Below are positions 1 through 4,754 of a DNA stretch of 6,343 bases, piece by piece (position 1 is the stretch's first letter; every line of letters starts with the position of its first letter). The stretch spans positions 1 to 6,343 of the forward strand of contig JAJRTP010000684.1 in assembly GCA_024278255.1 (NCBI GenBank), read 5' to 3'. The position numbers were made by a program, and so were the translations under genes. A model generated the notes under the pieces. That model was not told where the DNA came from and ran no database searches. It saw only the letters and a list, made by a program, of their open reading frames with translations. This stretch comes from Chloroflexota bacterium (GTDB taxonomy: Bacteria > Chloroflexota > Anaerolineae > Promineifilales > Promineifilaceae).

Positions 1-304
1 AGACCCCGTTTGACTCTTCCAGACCTTTTTCCGGCGTAAAAATCCGGGTGAGTCCGGCAAAATCAATGGCGCAGAAAGCCAGCGCCAAAATCCCGGCCCA
101 GCGGATGCCGATGAAGTTGGCCTCGCCCAACAAATTGGCTAAGGCAAAGCGCGTCGTGTCAAAGTTGAACAACTCAAACGCAACCAGGGCCACACCCAAA
201 ATAAGCCCAATTGCCATTTTCAGCGAGACGGGTGAATTGGTAAATGGTTGGCTTGAAGGGGTTACGGCCGTATTCTTTTTCGTCTGAATCCTGTTATGCT
301 CCAT
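1..304 (-). CDS. Hypothetical two-helix membrane protein, partial (C-terminus beyond left edge)
   Basis: I do not recognise a family. The reading frame is open from an ATG at 304-302 to the window edge, giving 101 residues. The N-terminus is polar and basic (MEHNRIQTKKNTAV, then a Ser/Pro/Thr-rich stretch to about residue 27). A hydrophobic helix follows at about 29-48 (KMAIGLILGVALVAFELF), then a 20-residue linker with DTTRFALANLLGE, then a second helix at about 64-85 (FIGIRWAGILALAFCAIDF), then TRIFTPEKG heading out of the window. No signal-peptidase site is seen, so a polytopic inner-membrane protein with a cytoplasmic N-terminus is inferred. An ATG six bases upstream (310-308) is also in frame, but the Shine-Dalgarno GGGGAG abuts it directly and is six bases from the ATG at 304, so 304 is preferred. 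The codon frame is supported by an ACGGCCGT octamer read as Thr-Ala-Val (residues 12-14), as in the neighbouring genes. Downstream it could be a longer transporter or a DUF protein. Confidence 0.72.
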   Translation of the reverse strand, partial: MEHNRIQTKKNTAVTPSSQPFTNSPVSLKMAIGLILGVALVAFELFNFDTTRFALANLLGEANFIGIRWAGILALAFCAIDFAGLTRIFTPEKGLEESNGV

Positions 305-310
305 GTGCAT

Positions 311-316
311 CTCCCC
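311..316 (-). promoter_or_regulatory. Shine-Dalgarno (GGGGAG) that fixes the start of the left-edge gene
   Basis: Read on the minus strand, GGGGAG is followed by ATGCAC and then ATG. The first ATG has zero spacing from this site. The second, at 304, has the usual six-base spacing. This decides between the two in-frame starts. Confidence 0.6.
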
Positions 317-327
317 GGCAGCACCAC

Positions 328-356
328 TGTAGGACAATTTTCAAAATTGTTCTACA
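328..356. repeat. 29-nt AT-rich palindrome upstream of the left-edge gene
   Basis: The left arm TGTAGGACAATTTT (328-341) and right arm AAAATTGTTCTACA (343-356) are reverse complements around a single central C, except for one G/T pair (333/351). The inner 17 bases (334-350) are perfectly symmetric. The site ends 24 bases upstream of the start codon at 304, where a repressor or activator of that gene would bind. The one-base centre argues against a simple RNA hairpin terminator, and no T-run follows on either strand. Alternatively it is a dispersed intergenic palindrome of the genome; no second copy exists in this window. Confidence 0.55.
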
Positions 357-429
357 AAAACAGTGTCTTGATCAGCTTTTTCCCTGTTCGCTCTTCATTT
401 TCATTACCCGTGTCGGCTGTTTTGAGGAG

Positions 430-465
430 GTGGAGTTGGTGAGGGTCGCTACTCACCAACTCCAC
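430..465 (-). terminator. Candidate transcription-end hairpin downstream of the MEMO-like gene (no U-tract)
   Basis: GTGGAGTTGGTGAG (430-443) and CTCACCAACTCCAC (452-465) form a perfect 14-bp stem with an 8-base loop (444-451). For the minus-strand gene ending at 551 it lies about 85 bases beyond the stop. It is preceded on that strand by a nearly pure C/U stretch (complement of 466-506, interrupted only around 486-488). Neither strand has a T-run after the stem, so it is not a canonical intrinsic terminator. The C-rich, G-poor tract before it would suit Rho loading, or the hairpin may protect the 3' end of the mRNA. The structure is certain; its role is inferred. Confidence 0.42.
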
Positions 466-550
466 AAAGGGGGGAGGGAAGAGGGTATGAAGAAGAGGGA
501 AAAGGGTTACGTATGTCCACTAAATATATTAGCACAGATGTTCTATTTTG

Positions 551-1435
551 TCAATGGTGATTTTGCCATTCAATGAGCGCCGCAGCCACCCAGGTTGGGG
601 CGGGCGTTTTATAAAGTTCCGCCGCATCACTGTACGTTAAATCCACGATTTGCCCTTCCAGAGGGCCACGCAGGTAATAAAAAAGTTGTCCGGCATCCCG
701 CGCGTCACTTTTGGCCGTGACGCAGTGCTGGTTGTACCCCCAGTAATCCCCGGCTTCCAATAGATGAATCCCTTCATTGATGCGCCGCCGGGCTAAATCC
801 AGGCCGCCAGCCTCCGGGAACAAGGAAGCTTCCAGAGAATCGCCGTAGCCGATGCCGTGATGGAAGGGGTCTGCTGTGGAGACGATGACACACTCTTCGG
901 CCAGCCGGGCCACCTCCTCGATACCTGGCAGCCGCTCCGGTTTCCCGCCAGCCAGATAGGGGTAGCGTTCAATGAGTTCCGGCCCCTTGATGCCCCGCCT
1001 TTTTGTTTCGGCGTCCCAGAAGTGACGAAAGCTCATCAGGGCGTGGTCGCCTTGCCATTCGCTACGGCCGTTTAACCCCGGCCCCTGAATTCCCCAAAAC
1101 GGCCACTCTGCCGGATCACCGCCATTGGCTACGGCAATGCGGACCGCCTCCATCTCGTCTGTAAAAGCGTGCAAAACACTGATAACCAGCACCCGATCCG
1201 CCCCGCTGTCCAGACAGGCGTGAACGGCCGTGGCAATCTGATACCCACAATCCTGCACCCCGGCATGGGGAAATACAACCACGCCACCCTGCGCCAGCGT
1301 CCCGGACAAATCCCACTGCCGCGCCTTCTCCAATAATTGCAGCGTTCCCGCCTCCCCCAAAGCTTCATGCTCGGCGCAATACAATTCGTGGATGTCTTTC
1401 TGCAATTGAATCCGATCCAGTTTTTCTTCAGCCAT
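551..1435 (-). CDS. MEMO-like / LigB-superfamily (AmmeMemoRadiSam protein B-type) protein
   Basis: A 294-residue soluble protein with the layout of the MEMO family (PF01875; human MEMO1 is 297 residues), related in fold to class III extradiol dioxygenases. Motifs in order: FPHAG with His57; ISVLHAF with His89, the same 32-residue spacing as the metal ligands His49 and His81 of human MEMO1; GDHALMSF at about 129-136, in the place of the family's EHS-E motif; STADPFHHG with Asp189 and His192, corresponding to SSD..HWG; and QHC with Cys238, corresponding to the family's conserved Cys (CG..P). A metal-binding pocket is therefore plausible, but the substrate is unknown, as for most bacterial MEMO homologues. 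No signal peptide is seen, so it is cytoplasmic. The start is ATG at 1435: AGGAG at 1448-1444 is eight bases away, whereas the in-frame TTG at 1441 is only two bases from it. Neither the AMMECR1 domain nor the radical-SAM partner that often neighbours MEMO is in view. It is transcribed divergently from the M28 gene. The family call rests on motif order rather than clear full-length similarity. Confidence 0.66.
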   Translation of the reverse strand: MAEEKLDRIQLQKDIHELYCAEHEALGEAGTLQLLEKARQWDLSGTLAQGGVVVFPHAGVQDCGYQIATAVHACLDSGADRVLVISVLHAFTDEMEAVRIAVANGGDPAEWPFWGIQGPGLNGRSEWQGDHALMSFRHFWDAETKRRGIKGPELIERYPYLAGGKPERLPGIEEVARLAEECVIVSTADPFHHGIGYGDSLEASLFPEAGGLDLARRRINEGIHLLEAGDYWGYNQHCVTAKSDARDAGQLFYYLRGPLEGQIVDLTYSDAAELYKTPAPTWVAAALIEWQNHH

Positions 1436-1509
1436 TGTCAACGCTCCTAATCACAAATGCCGTCTGCCGCCAATTCTGGCAGCACTTTGGGCCAAATCCC
1501 ATACGCCGT

Positions 1510-1518
1510 ATTCTATCA
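1510..1518 (-). promoter_or_regulatory. Candidate extended -10 promoter for the MEMO-like gene
   Basis: On the minus strand TGATAGAAT (1518-1510) matches the extended -10 form TGnTAnAAT. No good -35 is seen 17 bases upstream. A start near 1503 would leave a leader of about 68 bases before the ATG at 1435. Tentative. Confidence 0.33.
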
Positions 1519-1544
1519 TCTAGTCCAGATTCTAACCGAAAGCA

Positions 1545-1574
1545 CAGACAATTCCGGGCAAAACCGCATATAAT
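1545..1574 (+). promoter_or_regulatory. Candidate promoter for the M28 lipoprotein gene
   Basis: A consensus -10 TATAAT lies at 1569-1574, with CAGACA at 1545-1550 (four of six matches to TTGACA) and an 18-base spacer. The predicted start, near 1581, falls inside the tandem repeat, leaving a leader of about 50 bases. A second -10-like TATAAA at 1606-1611 is an alternative. Confidence 0.4.
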
Positions 1575-1615
1575 CCCTTGTTGGATTATAAATCCCTTGT
1601 CGGATTATAAATCCC
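1572..1615. repeat. Tandem 19-bp repeat (2.3 copies) with internal inverted repeats
   Basis: The unit AATCCCTTGTTGGATTATA (1572-1590) is followed directly by a copy with one change (T to C at the eleventh base, 1591-1609) and then by a partial AATCCC (1610-1615). The arms TATAATCC (1569-1576) and GGATTATA (1583-1590) are inverted repeats with a 6-base loop, so the array can form small hairpins. It sits between the divergent promoters, just upstream of the M28 gene. It could be an operator array or replication-slippage product of a dispersed repeat. Confidence 0.7.
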
Positions 1616-1630
1616 CTGGCAGGTTTGGGA

Positions 1631-3034
1631 ATGGATACACGGATGGAAAGGATTAGACGGATTTTTACGGATAAACAGAAAGGAATAGTCAGGTTATTGT
1701 TTGCCGCTGTCTCCCTGTTGGTCGTAACGGGCTGCTCGGTTCTGGAAGCGCCGGAAATACCGCCGACGCCTACTTTGCTGCCCACGGCCGTACCCTGGCA
1801 GCTCAACCAATCCGGCCCCGTCGGCACCGTGGTAGACCCGGTCAGCGATGTGGTACCGGCCGTTGACCCTCTCATCGAAAATCTGGTCAACGCCGTCTCC
1901 CAGCAGCAGTTGACAGCTTACGTACAGACCTTGCAAAACTTTGGCACGCGCAATTCTTTCAGCCCTACAGATGATCCCAATTTTGGCATTGGTGCGGCGC
2001 GGGAGTGGATTTATGACGAATTTACCCGGGTGGGAAACGGCCGTCTCCAGGTAGAACGCCAACCCTTCCCCCTGGTTTACGGCAACGTTTCCGCCGAGCA
2101 GATGAACATCATTGCCACCCTGCCCGGCAAGGTGGACAACAACCAGGCCATCGTTATCACGGCCCATTACGACAACCGGCCGCCTGATGCCGCTGACGGC
2201 GAAACCCTGGCCCCCGGCGCCAACGACAACGCCTCCGGCGTCGCCCTGTTGCTGGAATCCGCCCGCCTCCTCAGCGCCTACGAGTGGAACCAGACTATCA
2301 TCTTTGTCGCCCTGGCCGCCGAAGAACAGGGAACATTCGGCTCCAAAGCCTTTGTCCAGAATGCCTTTCTGCAGGGGCAAGACATCATCGCCGCCTTTAA
2401 CTATGATGCCGTGGGCGGCCGTCAGGGCATTCCCCAATCGGTGCGCCTCTTTGCCCCCAATTTGCAGCAGTCCCCTTCCGGTGAAATTGCCCGTTACTAC
2501 GAATATGTCGGCAGCCTGTACTTACCCATGTTTCCGGTACGGGTCCTTGACAGTCTGGATCGTGAAGGACGGTTTGGCGACCAACAGGAATTTGTCAATG
2601 CCGGTTTACCCGGCATTCGTATTATCGAATCAGAAGAAAATCCGGATTTGGTTAACTCCAAGAAGGACCGCTGGGAATTGGTTGATTACAATTATTTACA
2701 ACAGGTAACACAGCTCAATGTAGCCGTTACGGCCACGCTGGCCGGCGGTCCGACCACGCCGGAAATACCTCTTATCGAAGCCGCCGCAGACATCCCCGGC
2801 GCCTACCGTTTGCGTTGGCCGGTAGACCCGCAAGCCGCCGGTTACGCCCTCTCATTTCGACCCATCACCCAGGCAGATTACCCGCTTTTTCGCTTTGTCC
2901 GTGCCAGAGAGTCTGGCGATGTACTGCTGACGGGGCTGGACCCGGCCACAACCTACGCAGTTAGCTTGGCTGCTTTGGATGAAAACGGCCGTCCCGGACA
3001 CTTCACCCCGGAAGTCATAATTGAAGGGAAATAG
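1631..3034 (+). CDS. M28-family Zn-peptidase-like lipoprotein with C-terminal Fn3-like domain
   Basis: A 467-residue exported lipoprotein. A basic N-terminus is followed by a hydrophobic stretch and lipobox VTGC (Cys35), then a Pro/Thr linker (about 42-56). The M28 aminopeptidase-like core (about 85-372) shows HYD (His179, Asp181), NDNASG (Asp199), AAEEQG (Glu231 as general base, Glu232 as ligand) and NYDAVGG (Asp259). These are four of the five usual metal ligands plus the base. The last ligand, normally a His late in the domain, is not apparent: the usual GDH..F reads GDQQEF (317-322) and the terminal His motif reads VNSKKD (341-346). A Fn3-like module with RLRW, GYAL and TTYAVSLAALDENG fills about 383-464, an arrangement known in some M28 peptidases. 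ATG at 1631 is chosen: CAGG (1620-1623) is seven bases upstream. A TTG at 1625 and an ATG at 1643 are alternatives. The first 17 codons resemble a dispersed repeat. Likely role is surface peptide hydrolysis, or binding only if the metal site is broken. Confidence 0.85.
   Translation: MDTRMERIRRIFTDKQKGIVRLLFAAVSLLVVTGCSVLEAPEIPPTPTLLPTAVPWQLNQSGPVGTVVDPVSDVVPAVDPLIENLVNAVSQQQLTAYVQTLQNFGTRNSFSPTDDPNFGIGAAREWIYDEFTRVGNGRLQVERQPFPLVYGNVSAEQMNIIATLPGKVDNNQAIVITAHYDNRPPDAADGETLAPGANDNASGVALLLESARLLSAYEWNQTIIFVALAAEEQGTFGSKAFVQNAFLQGQDIIAAFNYDAVGGRQGIPQSVRLFAPNLQQSPSGEIARYYEYVGSLYLPMFPVRVLDSLDREGRFGDQQEFVNAGLPGIRIIESEENPDLVNSKKDRWELVDYNYLQQVTQLNVAVTATLAGGPTTPEIPLIEAAADIPGAYRLRWPVDPQAAGYALSFRPITQADYPLFRFVRARESGDVLLTGLDPATTYAVSLAALDENGRPGHFTPEVIIEGK
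1639..1684. repeat. ACGGAT-rich repeat-like segment at the 5' end of the M28 gene
   Basis: ACGGAT occurs three times in about 35 bases (1639-1644, then in GACGGATTTTTACGGATAAA further on). The wording strongly resembles short intergenic repeats of the CACGGAT / TTTACGGATAAA type that I recall from many environmental bacterial genomes. Here it encodes the charged N-terminus (DTRMERIRRIFTDKQKG) just before the signal peptide's hydrophobic core. That it is a repeat insertion co-opted as coding sequence is an inference from memory of such repeats; no second copy is in the window. Confidence 0.3.
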
Positions 3035-3053
3035 AGAATAACATTTCATTTTA

Positions 3054-3062
3054 TGTTATAAT
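3054..3062 (+). promoter_or_regulatory. Extended -10 promoter of the LCP gene
   Basis: TGTTATAAT fits the extended -10 TGnTATAAT perfectly; there is no good -35, which is usual for this class. The predicted start is near 3069, giving a leader of about 27 bases before ATG 3096. A 7-bp inverted repeat, ATAACAT (3038-3044) and ATGTTAT (3053-3059), overlaps the -10 and could be an operator. The site lies in the 61-base gap after the M28 stop, so the LCP gene is probably transcribed at least partly on its own. Confidence 0.6.
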
Positions 3063-3095
3063 GCCCTCCGTTAAGTTCGAGTTTACGTACAGAGT

Positions 3096-4535
3096 ATGGG
3101 AACAAACACACCAAACCACCGCAAATCTACCGGTATCCGTTTACCCCTTTGGGCCGCAGGGCTGTTGGGCGTACTGTTGCTGGTTCTCCTCCTGCTTGGT
3201 TCTTACTGGCTTTTCAAAACCATCCAGAATGCTGTCGCTTCTTTCGAGGTAGTAGACCCGGAATTTACGACAACTGTAATAGAAGACGCACCAGATAATG
3301 AAGCGGCCGCGCCCAACGCCCCGGTCAACAATCCTCCTGAAAACGCCGCCGCACCCATCATCTCTGCCGACGCCCTGGAGCCGTGGTCGGGTACGGAACG
3401 TGTCTCCATCCTCCTTCTGGGCATTGACCAGCGCTGCGAAGAAGACGGCCCGACGCATACCGACAGCATCATGGTGCTGACGATTGATCCGGTGGGCCAG
3501 GAAGCCAGCCTGCTTTCCATCCCCCGCGACTTGTGGGTGGATATTCCTGATTTTTGGGCAGACCGTATCAATCAGGCCAACTACCTGGGTGAAACCCACG
3601 AATACCCCGGCGGCGGCCCGGCCCTGGCCATGCGCACGGTAGAAAATTTGCTGGGCGTGCCCATAGATTATTACGTGGCGGTTAATTTTGACGCTTTTAT
3701 TGAAGCGATAGATTTGGTGGGCGGTATTGAAATTGACGTGCCGGAAGCGATTGATGATCCCCAATATCCAGACAGATGCTATGGCTACGATCCTTTTCAG
3801 ATAGAAGCCGGACAACAACTTTTGAACGGCGAACAAGCCCTGAAATATGCCCGCACGCGGGCGACGTTGGGCGGTGATGTAGACCGGGCCGGCCGCCAGC
3901 AGGCGGTAATGCTGGCGGCTCGGGATCAGATAATTCAACTGAACAAACTGCCGCAGCTAGTTGCTCAGGCGCCGCAGCTTTGGTTAACCTTCCAGAAGAA
4001 TGTGCGCACCAATATGACGCCGGATGAAGCTGTCCAATTGGCTTTGCTGGCGCAGGAAATTCCGCGGGAAAATATCAGCACGGCCGTCATTGGCTATGAT
4101 TATGTCTACCCGGAAACAACGCAGGACGGCCGTCAGGTATTGGTGCCCGTCCGGGAAAACATCCGGGAACTGCGCGACCAGATTTTTACGCCTCCGGTTG
4201 TGCCCACTCCCGTCATTGAAAATTTACCGGCCCTCATGGCCGAAGAAAATGCTCGTGTAGCTGTTTATAATGGTACGGCCGTATTTGGCCTCGCCGGAGA
4301 AACCCAGAGCTATCTGGAAGAAAATGGCGTCAACGTTACCGAAGTGGGTAACGCGGACTCAGCGGCCTATACCACCAGTCAAGTCATCACTTACGGCAGC
4401 TTTCCCAACACCGCCCAATACCTGACCCAGCTTATGCACATCCCCCCACTCAATATCAGTACGGCCCAAAATCCAGAAGGCGACTTTGACGTACTGGTCA
4501 TCATCGGGAACGATTGGAGCGTTCCCACTCCCTGA
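3096..4535 (+). CDS. LytR-CpsA-Psr (LCP) family protein with LytR_C domain
   Basis: A 479-residue envelope protein. A short basic cytoplasmic tail leads into one membrane anchor (about 17-41, Leu-rich), then a Pro/Ala/Asn-rich linker (about 60-97) and the LCP catalytic domain (PF03816, about 102-282). Its hallmarks are LLLGIDQR (106-113), HTDSIMVL (Asp123), SIPRD (Arg144, Asp145), DRINQA (Arg157, Asn159), DLVGGI (206-211), YARTR (251-255) and DVDRAGRQQ (Asp263, Arg264, Arg267). A LytR_C domain (PF13399) follows at about 386-476, beginning ARVAVYNGT. LCP enzymes transfer undecaprenyl-linked glycopolymers to peptidoglycan or other acceptors outside the membrane; the catalytic Asp and Arg residues are all present. 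Cys114 and Cys228 may form an extracellular disulfide. The frame is closed by TAA at 3072 with no other start after it, so ATG 3096 is firm even though the Shine-Dalgarno is poor. The glycopolymer cannot be told from sequence. Confidence 0.95.
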   Translation: MGTNTPNHRKSTGIRLPLWAAGLLGVLLLVLLLLGSYWLFKTIQNAVASFEVVDPEFTTTVIEDAPDNEAAAPNAPVNNPPENAAAPIISADALEPWSGTERVSILLLGIDQRCEEDGPTHTDSIMVLTIDPVGQEASLLSIPRDLWVDIPDFWADRINQANYLGETHEYPGGGPALAMRTVENLLGVPIDYYVAVNFDAFIEAIDLVGGIEIDVPEAIDDPQYPDRCYGYDPFQIEAGQQLLNGEQALKYARTRATLGGDVDRAGRQQAVMLAARDQIIQLNKLPQLVAQAPQLWLTFQKNVRTNMTPDEAVQLALLAQEIPRENISTAVIGYDYVYPETTQDGRQVLVPVRENIRELRDQIFTPPVVPTPVIENLPALMAEENARVAVYNGTAVFGLAGETQSYLEENGVNVTEVGNADSAAYTTSQVITYGSFPNTAQYLTQLMHIPPLNISTAQNPEGDFDVLVIIGNDWSVPTP

Positions 4536-4741
4536 TTCGCAACTCACCCCGAAACTTATGCGAACCCAGCAATTATCCTGGCATGATATTACCATCTCCA
4601 CACCAGGCATCACTGCCCCAAGTAGTGTCGGCGATGATAGGTAGCAAACCGGCGTCCATACCCTCAGGCAGCACAGCGTAGTCTTTGCCCGGCGGAACAG
4701 ATGCCCATCATAGCTTTTATTTAAACTTGAAGAGAGGAAAC
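4536..4741. other. Intergenic gap without recognised genes
   Basis: About 200 bases between the LCP stop and the Shine-Dalgarno of the next gene. No tRNA-like fold, strong terminator or clear promoter is seen. A TTGCCC (4685-4690) has no good -10 at a normal distance. An AT-rich patch (4714-4725) precedes the next gene. A 28-codon frame at 4558-4644 has no supporting evidence. Confidence 0.5.
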
Positions 4742-4747
4742 AGGAGG
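4742..4747 (+). promoter_or_regulatory. Strong Shine-Dalgarno of the PPC lipoprotein gene
   Basis: AGGAGG stands seven bases before ATG 4755. It is the best ribosome binding site in the window and fixes the start of a gene that is open at the right edge. Confidence 0.85.
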
Positions 4748-4754
4748 ATAACCT

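Noticed and set aside
48..576. Plus-strand open frames overlapping the left part (48-287 and 244-576)
   Set aside because: They run antisense to the better-supported minus-strand membrane protein or cross the palindrome and hairpin. They have no Shine-Dalgarno and no protein-like composition.
1694..2437. Long minus-strand open frame opposite the M28 gene
   Set aside because: It is a codon-bias shadow of a GC-rich gene. The opposite strand has clear lipobox and M28 motifs, whereas this frame has no recognisable domain.
3141..3938. Minus-strand open frame opposite the LCP gene
   Set aside because: The plus strand carries complete LCP motifs. This frame has only composition-driven openness.
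4536..4564. Inverted repeat TTCGCA / TGCGAA just after the LCP stop, considered as a terminator
   Set aside because: Only a 6-bp stem with a 17-base loop and no T-run.
4558..4644. 28-codon frame in the gap after the LCP gene
   Set aside because: There is no ribosome binding site, homology or conserved feature; this length is expected by chance.
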